Source: Vibrio sp. J1-1
GTDB taxonomy: Bacteria; Pseudomonadota; Gammaproteobacteria; Enterobacterales; Vibrionaceae
Direction of reading: 5' to 3'
Assembly: GCF_021728395.1 (NCBI RefSeq)
Contig: NZ_JAKKCM010000007.1
Coordinates: forward strand, 79,339 to 143,338
DNA: 64,000 nt
A program made the position numbers and the translations under genes. Position 1 is the first letter of the stretch; every line of letters begins with the position of its first letter. Below are positions 1-9,101 of the stretch, in pieces. The notes beneath the pieces were generated by a model. It did no database searches. It saw nothing but the letters and a program-made list of their open reading frames with translations, and was not told the DNA's origin.

Positions 1-29
1 GACTCTTTAAACGACTGTTCGGAGGCTAG
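1..29 (+). CDS. minD: MinD septum-site ATPase, 3' end only
   Basis: Only the last nine codons and the TAG stop are in the window. They read LFKRLFGG, the hallmark C-terminal amphipathic membrane-targeting end of MinD. The gene lies directly upstream of minE with two bases between stop and start, as in the usual minCDE operon. The rest of the gene lies off the left edge, so nothing can be said about its ATPase domain. Confidence 0.85.
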
Positions 30-31
30 AC

Positions 32-295
32 ATGTCACTATTAGAATTTTTCCGCCCACAGAAGAAAAAATCCGCAAGCCTAGCCAAAGAGCGTTTGCAA
101 ATTATCGTAGCAGAACGCCGCAGCCAAGATGATCCGGCACCGTCTTACCTGCCTCAGTTAAAAGAAGATATTCTGAAGGTGATCGGCAAATACGTAGACA
201 TTGACCCGAACATGGTCGATTTAACGTTTGAGCATAAAGATGATGATATCTCGGTGCTAGAGTTGAATGTAAAGCTACCTGACGACGAGAAGTAA
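32..295 (+). CDS. minE: MinE cell division topological specificity factor
   Basis: An 87-residue protein of normal MinE length. The N-terminal part (about residues 1-32) carries the amphipathic membrane-targeting helix MSLLEFF followed by the basic stretch and the anti-MinCD segment around residues 20-31. The remainder forms the dimerisation/topological-specificity domain. MinE stimulates MinD ATPase and drives pole-to-pole oscillation of MinCD so that FtsZ rings form only at midcell. It is the last gene of minCDE and is followed 20 bases later by a strong terminator. Start chosen is the first ATG after the minD stop. Confidence 0.97.
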   Translation: MSLLEFFRPQKKKSASLAKERLQIIVAERRSQDDPAPSYLPQLKEDILKVIGKYVDIDPNMVDLTFEHKDDDISVLELNVKLPDDEK

Positions 296-315
296 TTCGA
301 CATTACAAGTGGCAT

Positions 316-347
316 AAAAAAGGTTGGCGATATTGCCAACCTTTTTT
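316..347. terminator. Bidirectional terminator between minE and rnd
   Basis: A 7-bp stem GGTTGGC/GCCAACC with a 6-nt loop is flanked by six A on the left and six T on the right, so it can stop transcription from minE on the plus strand and rnd on the minus strand. Confidence 0.88.
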
Positions 348-351
348 GCGA

Positions 352-1470
352 TTATCTCAGCGCTTTATTCATTTTCTCGCCGATAAGTTCTAGACGCCAG
401 TTTTGCATCACGTCAGGCAATCTTGCCGGATCACGATCCTTTTTCCATACCCAACTAAGCAACTGATTGATTTGCTTTTTAGAGGCGAGAAACTCGGTCG
501 CTAAGCCAGATTTCTGTGATGCACTTTTCACAATATCTTTCATGTTCTTGAAGACCTGCTTATAGCCTGGGTAGTCCATAAGACGTTCAATTTTCTCAGG
601 GTATTCATCCGCAGGTGTCTGCTTGGCTTTTTTAACGATGTCAGCAATCTTAGCCCCGTGACGGTTAACCGCACGGATATCAATGTCTTCCGCTTCCATT
701 TTCTTAAAGCTTGTTAGGCCAAGTCGGGCAACCGTTAATAAGTCCCCTTCTTTGAAAACAAAGTTCAGAGCGAGGTCACGTTTGATTGCCTGACGGTAAC
801 GCCAAGTGGCCAGAGGCTTTAAGATAGCTAACTCTGACGGTTTCAGTTGCCATGCACCTTTGATATCAAGATAAGCATTTTCTTCGTTCACTTCACGAAT
901 TCGCTTCGAAACCAGCAAATCGCTCTCCTGCTGCACCGCATGCCACCAGCCCGCTTCCGTTACTTTATCGAGCAAGATTTCGTAAAGCGGCAGCAAGTAG
1001 TGTACGTCAGCCGCAGCATAATCAAGTTGCTTTTGCGTCAGCGGACGAGCCATCCAGTCTGTGCGAGACTCACTCTTATCCAGTTCAACACCCAGATATT
1101 CTTCCACTAGCGTTGCAAAACCTGTTGATAGCCCATGTCCAAGAAACGCAGCCATAAGCTGGGTATCGACCATCGGAAATGGCGTGCAACCAAACGCATT
1201 TTGGAACACTTCGAGATCTTCACCACATGCATGCAGGACTTTTAATACCGAGGTATCTTTCAAAAGTTCAACAAAGGGTGACATGTCCGTCAATTCTGTC
1301 GGATCGATTAAGGAAAGGTTATTGCCGTCGAAAAGCTGAATCAAACCTAGCTGTGGATAGAAAGTTCTGATCCGTACAAATTCCGTATCCAACATAACGA
1401 CATCTGCGTCTCTGGCTTGAGCGCAAACTTGTTCTAGGTCTTTGTTTTTAATAATAATCTTATAATTCAC
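352..1470 (-). CDS. rnd: Ribonuclease D
   Basis: A 372-residue DEDDy 3'-5' exoribonuclease acting in tRNA 3' maturation. Numbering from the chosen start, the four acidic residues and tyrosine are visible: D28 and E30 in LDTEFVR, D85 in HACGEDLE, and Y151/D155 in YAAADVHY. An HRDC domain follows at about residues 205-285. I choose the GTG start at 1470 (protein beginning MNYKIII), which matches the family N-terminus. The ATG 48 bases upstream (1518) would place part of the coding region inside the fadD terminator hairpin. The gene sits downstream of fadD on the same strand, as in E. coli, but is separated by that terminator, so it probably has its own promoter or relies on readthrough. Confidence 0.94.
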   Translation of the reverse strand: MNYKIIIKNKDLEQVCAQARDADVVMLDTEFVRIRTFYPQLGLIQLFDGNNLSLIDPTELTDMSPFVELLKDTSVLKVLHACGEDLEVFQNAFGCTPFPMVDTQLMAAFLGHGLSTGFATLVEEYLGVELDKSESRTDWMARPLTQKQLDYAAADVHYLLPLYEILLDKVTEAGWWHAVQQESDLLVSKRIREVNEENAYLDIKGAWQLKPSELAILKPLATWRYRQAIKRDLALNFVFKEGDLLTVARLGLTSFKKMEAEDIDIRAVNRHGAKIADIVKKAKQTPADEYPEKIERLMDYPGYKQVFKNMKDIVKSASQKSGLATEFLASKKQINQLLSWVWKKDRDPARLPDVMQNWRLELIGEKMNKALR

Positions 1471-1484
1471 ATGCTTCTCGCTAT

Positions 1485-1509
1485 AAAAAATGCCAGCAAA
1501 ACGCTGGCA
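1485..1509 (-). terminator. fadD terminator
   Basis: On the minus strand a 7-bp stem TGCCAGC/GCTGGCA is followed by a run of six T. It lies between the fadD stop and the rnd start. Confidence 0.8.
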
Positions 1510-1549
1510 TTCTATCATTTTTTAATTCCGGCGACTTCACGAAATCGAT

Positions 1550-3241
1550 TTATGCGCTCTTCTTCGCGAGCTCCGCATCGTTTTCTTCACGAAGAACACG
1601 ACGTAGAATCTTACCCACATTAGTCTTCGGTAGTTCTTCACGGAACTCAACCAGTTTTGGCACTTTGTATCCCGTTAGATGTTCTCGGCAGTGAGATATC
1701 ACTTCATCTTTGGTTAAGCTTGGATCACGTTTAACAACATAGATTTTCACTAGTTCACCAGAGACATCGTTAGGCTGACCAATCGCCGCAACTTCCAGAA
1801 CTTTACCGTGCAACGCAACCACATCTTCGATTTCGTTCGGGTAAACGTTAAAGCCAGAGACCAAAATCATATCTTTTTTGCGGTCGACAATATGCAAGAA
1901 GCCTTCGTCGTCAAACTTAACAATATCACCAGTTGATAACCAGCCTTCTTGGTTAATGGTGTCTTTGCTTACTTCCGGACGCTGCCAGTAACCTTGCATC
2001 ACTTGAGGGCCACGAACCTGAAGCTCACCCGTTCCTGTGTTAGGCAGAGCATTGCCCTCTTCATCAACGATACGAACTTCTGTCGACGGAACAGGCAAAC
2101 CGATAGAACCATTGTATTCGATAAGATCATGCGGGTAAGCAGCCACCAGAGGAGAACATTCTGTCAGACCATAACCTTCTAGCAGATAGCAACCTGTTGT
2201 CTTCAGCCATTTTTCCGCAACGGCGCGCTGAACGGCCATGCCACCACCGACAGACAGACGTAGATTGCTAAAGTCCAGCTCATGGAAGTCTTCATTGTTA
2301 ACCAGAGCGTTGAACAGCGTATTAACCCCTGTTATAGCTGTAAATGGATGCTTTTGTAACTCTTTTACAAAACCCGGAATATCACGTGGATTGGTAATGA
2401 GCAGGTTACGGCCACCCATTTCGATAAACAGTAAACAGTTCACGGTTAATGCGAATACGTGATAAAGCGGTAATGCCGTCACAACCAGTTCTCTACCAGG
2501 AGTCAGCACCGGGCCATATGCCCCTTTTGCCTGCAATACATTTGCGATCATGTTGCGATGGGTCAGAATTGCCCCCTTCGCTACGCCCGTTGTACCACCG
2601 GTGTATTGTAAAAAGGCAATATCATCACCAGACAAAAATGGCTTCACGTACTGCAAACGACGGCCTTGATGCAACGCTTTACGCATTGAAATTGCGCCAG
2701 GCAGGTTATATTTAGGCACCATACCTTTAACGTATTTCACAACAAAATCGACAACCGTTCCCTTCGCTCGCGGCAACATCTGCCCAAGGCTGGTCAGCAC
2801 AACATGTTTTACTGAAGTATTATCAACGATTTGCTCTAACGTATTGGCAAAGTTAGAAACAATCACGATCGCCGTCGCACCAGAGTCGTTCAACTGGTGT
2901 TCAAGTTCACGAGGAGTGTATAACGGATTGACGTTTACCGCGATACAACCTGCACGCAAAATCCCAAACAACGCAACCGGGTACTGAAGCAAGTTAGGCA
3001 TCATCAGAGCGACTCGATCACCCTTCTTTAGCTTTAACTCATTTTGTAGGTAAGCGGCAAATGCGCGGCTACGCTCTTCCAGCTTTCGGAAGGTCATAAC
3101 CGAGCCCATGTTCATAAATGCTGGTTGGTCTGCGTACTTTTGTACAGACTGCTCAAACATTTCAACCAAAGACTCATATTGGTCTGGGTTAATGGTTTCA
3201 GGTACGTCACTTGGATAACGTGAAAGCCATGGTTTATCCAC
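1550..3241 (-). CDS. fadD: Long-chain fatty acid-CoA ligase
   Basis: A 563-residue acyl-CoA synthetase that activates imported long-chain fatty acids with ATP and CoA for beta-oxidation; it acts at the inner face of the cytoplasmic membrane. Adenylate-forming motifs are clear: the P-loop-like [12 protein letters not shown], the GYGLTECSP motif, the STGD/DRKKD hinge region and a FACS signature around [10 protein letters not shown], then a conserved C-terminal lysine in TNVGKILRR. Length is typical. It is preceded by the hydrolase gene (105-bp gap) and followed by its own terminator. FadR control is expected from family knowledge; I did not identify an operator. Confidence 0.96.
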   Translation of the reverse strand: MDKPWLSRYPSDVPETINPDQYESLVEMFEQSVQKYADQPAFMNMGSVMTFRKLEERSRAFAAYLQNELKLKKGDRVALMMPNLLQYPVALFGILRAGCIAVNVNPLYTPRELEHQLNDSGATAIVIVSNFANTLEQIVDNTSVKHVVLTSLGQMLPRAKGTVVDFVVKYVKGMVPKYNLPGAISMRKALHQGRRLQYVKPFLSGDDIAFLQYTGGTTGVAKGAILTHRNMIANVLQAKGAYGPVLTPGRELVVTALPLYHVFALTVNCLLFIEMGGRNLLITNPRDIPGFVKELQKHPFTAITGVNTLFNALVNNEDFHELDFSNLRLSVGGGMAVQRAVAEKWLKTTGCYLLEGYGLTECSPLVAAYPHDLIEYNGSIGLPVPSTEVRIVDEEGNALPNTGTGELQVRGPQVMQGYWQRPEVSKDTINQEGWLSTGDIVKFDDEGFLHIVDRKKDMILVSGFNVYPNEIEDVVALHGKVLEVAAIGQPNDVSGELVKIYVVKRDPSLTKDEVISHCREHLTGYKVPKLVEFREELPKTNVGKILRRVLREENDAELAKKSA

Positions 3242-3346
3242 GATATTACTCCTCGTTCATCGCTGTCTTACGATAACAGCCTTTTTATTTTGAGGGCCAT
3301 TACAGCACAGCGAAGGTGCTTGAGCACGAAACTCTCAAACACTTGT

Positions 3347-4201
3347 TTAAATTTTGTTAACTACACCAAAAATTCCGTCTGAAACTTCGAGCATTTGCTC
3401 TAAATGACAGTGATGACCTCCCGAGACAGTCATCACTTGTGGTGAATTCTGCCCCCAATCAACTTGGCTGGAGGGTAAATTTTGAAATCCTTGGTCGCCC
3501 AATACGATCAGGTGTGGACAACGTATTTGGCTGGTGATTGAGTTCGCATGCTCTTGCGCCATACGGTAAAGCGAAGCGCATTTTAACTTGGAGTCATGAC
3601 GCCAATACCATACGTTTCCACGCTGCACAGTTCCGCGTTCTACGATTGGCAGAAGCTGTTCAGCGGTCAACTTGTTGGCCTGCATGCGTAACTTTAAAGC
3701 CAGATCAAAGGAAGATAAGGATCGTTCAGGCTTGTTTTGTTGCCGATGTCGACTTATAACGCCATCACGAAGTCTTTGCAAACTATGAGAAGGCTCCTCA
3801 GTGAGAGGGCCCGCACCTTCGATTTGCACTAACGCTTCGACCTGCTCAGGAAACGCAGCACTATAGCAACTTGCGACTAAAGCACCAAGTGAATGGCCTA
3901 CTAATATCAGCCTGTTTGGCGACAATTCATCCAATAACTCATATAAGTCGGCAATATAATCATGGAAGAGGTAATAATTGTCGGATGATTTGTGGCTAGA
4001 CAAACCGTGTCCAAAGTGATCAATGGCCAATAGGTGGAAAGCTGGATTGAGCTGATGCATCTGCTCCATCAACGCTTTGAAACTGCCTGCGTTGTCTAGC
4101 CAACCATGAAGAAAAACGACTGACAAGTCAGCCGTTTTTTCATTCCCTATTTCAAGGGCTGCCATTGTCCCTGTAGCAAGTTCAAATCGACGCTCATGCA
4201 T
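3347..4201 (-). CDS. Alpha/beta fold hydrolase of unknown substrate
   Basis: A 284-residue soluble alpha/beta hydrolase. The oxyanion motif HGWLDN (about 32-37), nucleophile elbow GHSLGA (Ser104), a candidate acid Asp236 in LGDQG, and a candidate catalytic His in SGGHHCHLE (263-266) follow in canonical order. The start is six bases after the slp stop, so it is translated from the same message as the lipoprotein gene. Position just upstream of fadD hints at an ester or lipid substrate, but that is inference only. No signal peptide is seen. Confidence 0.85.
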   Translation of the reverse strand: MHERRFELATGTMAALEIGNEKTADLSVVFLHGWLDNAGSFKALMEQMHQLNPAFHLLAIDHFGHGLSSHKSSDNYYLFHDYIADLYELLDELSPNRLILVGHSLGALVASCYSAAFPEQVEALVQIEGAGPLTEEPSHSLQRLRDGVISRHRQQNKPERSLSSFDLALKLRMQANKLTAEQLLPIVERGTVQRGNVWYWRHDSKLKCASLYRMAQEHANSITSQIRCPHLIVLGDQGFQNLPSSQVDWGQNSPQVMTVSGGHHCHLEQMLEVSDGIFGVVNKI

Positions 4202-4207
4202 GGCAGA

Positions 4208-4765
4208 TTACTTGACCTGTTTGATGACTCTGCCATCTTGCGGGAAATCATGACGTAGCATACGGCAGTTAATAGAATAACAAGGATAGAAATAGCTTGG
4301 CGTATCGTACGTTCGTACTCGCTCTTCTATCTTCCATAAGCGGTAACCCTGACCTTTAATCAGCGGGAAGATATATTCATGCTCACCAATTTTTCCTTCT
4401 TCTTCACCCGCACTCTTACCAACCACAGTGACTAGTCGCCCCTGACTAAATGCCACAGGCTCTAAATACCCATCGAAGTAAACCGCAAAACGGCCTTCGG
4501 GTTCATCACTAATATCAGGCTTACCAGACTCGCTGATGGGTAGATTGACTATCTCAACACGCGTTTTGTCTTTGAAGTTATCGACTTTAGCAATGATGCC
4601 CCCAAGGCGAACATCATGGTTTGCCACTCCTTGAGACTCAGCAAATGTTTTATAGTCTGTTAATACTTGTTCAGTCCTTGCATTCAACTCTTCAGGAAGA
4701 GAGCTGCACGCTGACAGTCCAACCACCGCAAAGAAAGCCAGGAAGATGTGTCGAGATAAAGTCAT
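4208..4765 (-). CDS. slp: Slp/YeaY family outer membrane lipoprotein
   Basis: A 185-residue lipoprotein. The N-terminus is a lipoprotein signal peptide ending in the lipobox LSAC with Cys20 as the acylated residue; the following residues are SS, which favours outer membrane sorting. The body matches the Slp family (starvation-inducible lipoprotein; E. coli YeaY, also next to fadD and tsaB). Function of the family is poorly defined. It is flanked by a small unknown gene upstream and the hydrolase downstream, all leftward. Confidence 0.88.
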   Translation of the reverse strand: MTLSRHIFLAFFAVVGLSACSSLPEELNARTEQVLTDYKTFAESQGVANHDVRLGGIIAKVDNFKDKTRVEIVNLPISESGKPDISDEPEGRFAVYFDGYLEPVAFSQGRLVTVVGKSAGEEEGKIGEHEYIFPLIKGQGYRLWKIEERVRTYDTPSYFYPCYSINCRMLRHDFPQDGRVIKQVK

Positions 4766-4812
4766 AATTCACCATCTAAATCTATTGTTCTTGAACGAAA
4801 CCGTTCCGCCCT

Positions 4813-5118
4813 TTACACATAAATATCGACACCAAGTAATTGAGCCAGTTCCTCTTTTTTCGCTCGATTCATAACATCCATATACTGTTCCATCGCTTTT
4901 CGTGCATTTCCCTCAGGAAGATCGTATTGCACTTGTGCACGGTGAATCTGAGACTCATCAACTTGTTTTATGGAGTGAGCAACAGCATCAGCAACCTTAG
5001 AAGGCTGGCCTACCGATTTCTTTGTCTGAGATTTTTTTACCTGATTCTTTTTACTGATTTTGTTCGTGCGAGTTGCACTTGTTATCAGTGAGGGTGGTAA
5101 ACCATTAATTGATGCCAT
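4813..5118 (-). CDS. Small Lys-rich hypothetical protein
   Basis: A 101-residue protein that I do not assign to a known family. Residues about 18-40 are extremely rich in Lys, Ser, Thr and Gln and look disordered. The second half (about 42-101) looks helical and charged and ends in QLLGVDIYV. No signal peptide, membrane segment or cysteine is present. It lies between tsaB (after the tsaB terminator) and slp, on the same strand, and is read in a clean frame with an ATG start. Its position suggests a conserved Vibrio gene rather than a chance frame, but its role is unknown. Confidence 0.72.
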   Translation of the reverse strand: MASINGLPPSLITSATRTNKISKKNQVKKSQTKKSVGQPSKVADAVAHSIKQVDESQIHRAQVQYDLPEGNARKAMEQYMDVMNRAKKEELAQLLGVDIYV

Positions 5119-5128
5119 AACGCTCCAT

Positions 5129-5156
5129 AAAAAGGCGGGGCAACAACCGCCCCGCC
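5129..5156 (-). terminator. tsaB terminator
   Basis: A GC-rich 8-bp stem GGCGGGGC/GCCCCGCC followed on the minus strand by five T, immediately downstream of tsaB. Confidence 0.9.
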
Positions 5157-5174
5157 CTTATGTCATTCTTCTGA

Positions 5175-5876
5175 TTACTCGCGCCCCGGAAGTTTCTTCC
5201 ATGTCACGTTATCACGCAGATAAACAGGGCTTGATTCTTCAACTGGAACCGTGTTGCCTTTTTCTAACTCTTGCTTAGCCAGAATAACGATGTCTTGTGA
5301 ATCTGGATATAGCACATCACTTGAACTAACACTGAATGGTAGGTTAGCCAACTCTTCCTGATAAGCCCCCCAACCTGTACCTGCTGTTGTCCAGGTTTTA
5401 TCGTCGGCTTGAGCGTCTTCAGCCAGACGTGCTGGAGGAATCACACACTCTTCATCCACACCGGTCCATTCACCATTTTCTTGGCGAGAGTAACGAGCCC
5501 AGTACACTTCACTCATGCGCGCATCAATCGCGACGGCAACATCAGTCGAGCCATGAAGACGGTAGCTTGCTTGCGCCATCGCGGCGAGTGTTGAAATACC
5601 AATCATTGGCAACTCTGCACCAAACGCTAAACCTTGTGCAATACCAATACCGATACGTACACCCGTGAAACTCCCCGGACCACGACCAAATGCCAGTGCG
5701 TCCAGTTCTTGTAGAGTCAAACCCGCTTCTTTCAACACTTCGTCAACCATAGGTAAGACTTTTTTCGTGTGATCACGCGGTGCGACTTCGCTGCGTGAAA
5801 TCACTTGGTCATTAACCAGTAGCGCAACTGAACAGTTTTCAGTTGCTGTATCGATGGCAAGAATTTTTGCGCTCAT
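5175..5876 (-). CDS. tsaB: tRNA t6A37 threonylcarbamoyladenosine biosynthesis protein TsaB
   Basis: A 233-residue ASKHA-fold protein that partners TsaD and TsaE in making the universal t6A37 modification on ANN-decoding tRNAs. The N-terminal [16 protein letters not shown] and the [14 protein letters not shown] motif are diagnostic of TsaB. Length is typical. It lies 56 bases downstream of yoaA and upstream of the slp block, an order shared with enterobacteria. ATG start is well placed. Confidence 0.96.
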   Translation of the reverse strand: MSAKILAIDTATENCSVALLVNDQVISRSEVAPRDHTKKVLPMVDEVLKEAGLTLQELDALAFGRGPGSFTGVRIGIGIAQGLAFGAELPMIGISTLAAMAQASYRLHGSTDVAVAIDARMSEVYWARYSRQENGEWTGVDEECVIPPARLAEDAQADDKTWTTAGTGWGAYQEELANLPFSVSSSDVLYPDSQDIVILAKQELEKGNTVPVEESSPVYLRDNVTWKKLPGRE

Positions 5877-5932
5877 TTAACTCTCTACAACTCTATTTAT
5901 TTGGTTAGGCCACAACATTCGTCTGTGACCGG

Positions 5933-7843
5933 CTATTCTGCTTTAAGAAAAGCTTTGATTCGTTCTAAATCTCGTGTTCTTGGAATTGGCGGTAAGCTTC
6001 CTAAGAAGGTGCCACCATAATCTCGGGTCACCAAACGATTATCACAGATGATCAATGCTCCATGATCGTTCTGATCCCGAATCAAGCGTCCTACGCCCTG
6101 CTTTAAAGTAATCACCGCATCTGGAATTTGCACTTCAGCAAAAGGCTCTCCACCACGTAATCGACAATCTTCGATTCGGGCTTTGAGTAACGGGTCATCA
6201 GGAGCTGTAAACGGTAATTTGTCGATGATAACACAGCTCAGTGCATCACCTCTAACATCGATCCCCTCCCAAAACGCGCCCGTTGCCACCAGCACCGCAT
6301 TTCCGAGCTCCATAAACTCTGCCAAGGTCTTTTGTTTACTCATTTCACCTTGCATAAGAACAGGCAAATCCAGTTTTTCACGGAACTGTTCTCCCAACTC
6401 ACGCATCATGCTGTGAGAAGTGCAAAGAAAGAAGCAGCGACCTTGGTTCTCTTCAATTACTGGCGCCAACATTCTCACTAATTTGTCTGCCAAGCCAGGA
6501 CTATTTGGTTCCGGTAAATAACGAGGTACACATAGGCGTGCTTGCTTCTCATAATCAAACGGGGAAGGCAAAGAAAACTTCTGTTTGGGTTTCAAACCTA
6601 AGCGATCGGTAAAATGTTTAAAATCTCCCGACACGGCCAAGGTTGCGGAGGTAAATATCCAAGCCCCCTGCTTAATTTCTATTTGCTCATGAAACTTGTC
6701 GGCAACGGAAAGCGGAGTGATGTGCAACGCAAAATGACGTGGTGAGGTGTCATACCAATACGAATAACCTGTGATGTCGACGTCACATACCCGGTCAATC
6801 CGTCCTTTAATCAAATTGGCGCGTTCAAACGCCACATCCAGTAACTGGCTGCGACCTAAAGCAATTTTGAGAACATCAATGGCAAGCTCAAGGCTATCAG
6901 TTAGCCGAACGAGTTCACGTTTAATTGGTTCCGACTGCATCGCTTCTCGCCAGTTGCCACGAAAACCGGGTTCACCAAGAACAATACGCATGTCCATTGC
7001 ACTTTGCAGCAATTTATCCCCGACCTTTTGCAGTTGACGCATGTCTTTTGCTTCAGTGCGGTAAGCGATTTCAATATCTTTAGCCAGATCATGAATTTGA
7101 CGGCTAGAGACCGTCTGGCCAAAATATTCACTGGCAATGTCTGGTAACTGATGCGCTTCATCGAAAATAAATACATCTGCTTCTGGGATTAACTCACCAA
7201 AGCCGGTTTCTTTAATCGCAAGGTCAGCAAGAAACAGGTGATGGTTTACAACCACAACATCGGAGTCCATCGCGCGTTTACGCGCTTTCAACACAAAGCA
7301 GTCCGTATAACTAGGGCACTCTTTGCCCAAGCAATTATCATTCGTCGATGTAATCGTTGGAATGATCATGCTGTCTTCCGGCAAATCCTCGCAGTCACCC
7401 AAGTCCCCCGTTTTAGTCTCAGAAGACCACGATCTCACCTTAACCAATTGAGTCAGCAATGTAGGATCAGATTCGTTGGTGTGGCTTTCGACCATCTGAC
7501 GACTCAGGCGATCCAGGCAAAGGTAATTTGCACGCCCTTTCAGCAGTGCTACCTGACCATAAAAGCCTAACGCACTGACCATTAGCGGTAAATCTCGATG
7601 GTACAGCTGCTCTTGCAGGTTTTTAGAGCCGGTACTGATGATGACTTTCTTTCCGCTTAGTAGAGCAGGAACTAAATAAGCAAAAGTTTTGCCTGTTCCA
7701 GTCCCGGCTTCCACCACCAGTTGACCTTGATCTTTGATCGCACTACTGACGGCTTCTGCCATATCAATTTGTGGCTGGCGAGCCTGAAAGCCCGGTATAG
7801 CTTTACCTAAAGCGCCCTCAGAGGAGAATGTTTTTGCGATCAT
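5933..7843 (-). CDS. yoaA: YoaA, Fe-S DEAH-box DNA helicase (DinG/XPD type)
   Basis: A 636-residue superfamily 2 helicase of the DinG/YoaA group. Visible motifs are Walker A GTGTGKT near residue 45, the DEAH box in IFDEAHQLPD, and motif VI GVGRLIRDQ near the C-terminus. Cysteines between motifs I and II, including those in NDNCLGKECPSYTDC, fit the 4Fe-4S cluster of XPD-like helicases. In E. coli YoaA unwinds damaged forks with the DNA polymerase III chi subunit HolC. It is the first gene of the leftward block and diverges from purU. Confidence 0.93.
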   Translation of the reverse strand: MIAKTFSSEGALGKAIPGFQARQPQIDMAEAVSSAIKDQGQLVVEAGTGTGKTFAYLVPALLSGKKVIISTGSKNLQEQLYHRDLPLMVSALGFYGQVALLKGRANYLCLDRLSRQMVESHTNESDPTLLTQLVKVRSWSSETKTGDLGDCEDLPEDSMIIPTITSTNDNCLGKECPSYTDCFVLKARKRAMDSDVVVVNHHLFLADLAIKETGFGELIPEADVFIFDEAHQLPDIASEYFGQTVSSRQIHDLAKDIEIAYRTEAKDMRQLQKVGDKLLQSAMDMRIVLGEPGFRGNWREAMQSEPIKRELVRLTDSLELAIDVLKIALGRSQLLDVAFERANLIKGRIDRVCDVDITGYSYWYDTSPRHFALHITPLSVADKFHEQIEIKQGAWIFTSATLAVSGDFKHFTDRLGLKPKQKFSLPSPFDYEKQARLCVPRYLPEPNSPGLADKLVRMLAPVIEENQGRCFFLCTSHSMMRELGEQFREKLDLPVLMQGEMSKQKTLAEFMELGNAVLVATGAFWEGIDVRGDALSCVIIDKLPFTAPDDPLLKARIEDCRLRGGEPFAEVQIPDAVITLKQGVGRLIRDQNDHGALIICDNRLVTRDYGGTFLGSLPPIPRTRDLERIKAFLKAE

Positions 7844-8058
7844 ATCTGGGTCTGATTAGTAAAATTGCCGAGATTATAACAGACGATAGGCGGAGACATC
7901 AGCCCACATTATGGCCTGCTTATTACTCATCGTTGATATTTTGTTGAAACCAGTCCCAGAATAGATTATTTATGGTGGAACATTGCAGTACGGTTGGTTC
8001 GTGTCAGCCAACGCTCTTTTCGTACGCTTCATTTTTATTGTATGGAAGTCCCCAATTT

Positions 8059-8892
8059 ATGGAAAAGAAAACCCTGTTAACCCATTGTTCAGACGCTCCG
8101 GGTTTAATCTCAAAAATCACTAACATTTGTTACAAGCATCAATTAAATATCGTTCACAATAATGAGTTTGTTGATAACACCAGCGGGCACTTTTTCATGC
8201 GAACGGAGTTGGAAGGTTACTTCAACGATCAAACTCTTCTCGCCGATTTAGACCAAGCTTTACCTGTCGGAGCAAAACGTACATTGGTTAGCTCTCGCCG
8301 TAAGCGCATCGTTATCTTGGTAACCAAGGAAGCGCATTGTCTGGGCGATATTCTGATGAAAAATTACGATGGTGGCTTAGATGTTGAAATCGCGGCAGTG
8401 CTTGGTAACTACGACAAACTGCAAACGCTGACTGAACGATTTGATATTCCGTATCACTATGTGACTCATGAGGAGCTCAGCCGTGAAGAGCATGAACAAA
8501 AAATGCTCGAAGTGATCGACCAATACGACGCGGACTACATCGTACTAGCGAAGTACATGCGTGTATTAACTCCGTCATTTGTTGAGAAATATCACCACAA
8601 GATCATCAACATTCACCACAGTTTCTTACCAGCGTTTATTGGTGCGAAGCCTTACCAACAAGCCTATGACCGTGGGGTGAAGATCATCGGTGCTACAGCG
8701 CACTTTGTGACGAATGATTTGGATGAAGGCCCAATCATCAAGCAGGATGTCATTCCAGTCGACCACAACTTTAGTGCTCAGGACATGGCGCAGGCTGGTC
8801 GAGATGTTGAGAAGAACGTCTTAAGTAAAGCGCTGAATAAAGTGCTGAACGACCATGTCTTTGTCTACGGCAATAAGACTGTGATCCTGTAA
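8059..8892 (+). CDS. purU: Formyltetrahydrofolate deformylase
   Basis: A 277-residue enzyme hydrolysing 10-formyl-THF to formate and THF, supplying formate for PurT and balancing one-carbon pools. An N-terminal ACT domain (about 1-80, beginning MEKKTLLTHC) precedes a formyltransferase domain with the catalytic NIHHSFLP segment and a DLDEGP motif carrying the catalytic Asp. I choose ATG 8059, preceded by a GGAAG ribosome binding site, over an upstream in-frame ATG at 7972 that would add 29 residues unlike the family. A strong terminator follows. Confidence 0.95.
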   Translation: MEKKTLLTHCSDAPGLISKITNICYKHQLNIVHNNEFVDNTSGHFFMRTELEGYFNDQTLLADLDQALPVGAKRTLVSSRRKRIVILVTKEAHCLGDILMKNYDGGLDVEIAAVLGNYDKLQTLTERFDIPYHYVTHEELSREEHEQKMLEVIDQYDADYIVLAKYMRVLTPSFVEKYHHKIINIHHSFLPAFIGAKPYQQAYDRGVKIIGATAHFVTNDLDEGPIIKQDVIPVDHNFSAQDMAQAGRDVEKNVLSKALNKVLNDHVFVYGNKTVIL

Positions 8893-8925
8893 TAACCTCT
8901 TCCGTCACATACCAGAACGACAAGT

Positions 8926-8954
8926 AAACCCGCCTCATCGGCGGGTTTTGTCTT
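8926..8954 (+). terminator. purU terminator
   Basis: Seven-bp stem ACCCGCC/GGCGGGT followed by a T-rich tail (TTTTGTCTTTT). Confidence 0.85.
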
Positions 8955-9101
8955 TTCAACATAATCCTCAGCTTTTAACGTCAAAACATAAGCGATCTGC
9001 GTCGAAACTTTTTCATTTCCCTACAATCATTTGTCTCATGAATGATTCGATTTATCATCCAGCCACCTTATAATAACCCCCTTTAATACCAAGGAATTGA
9101 A

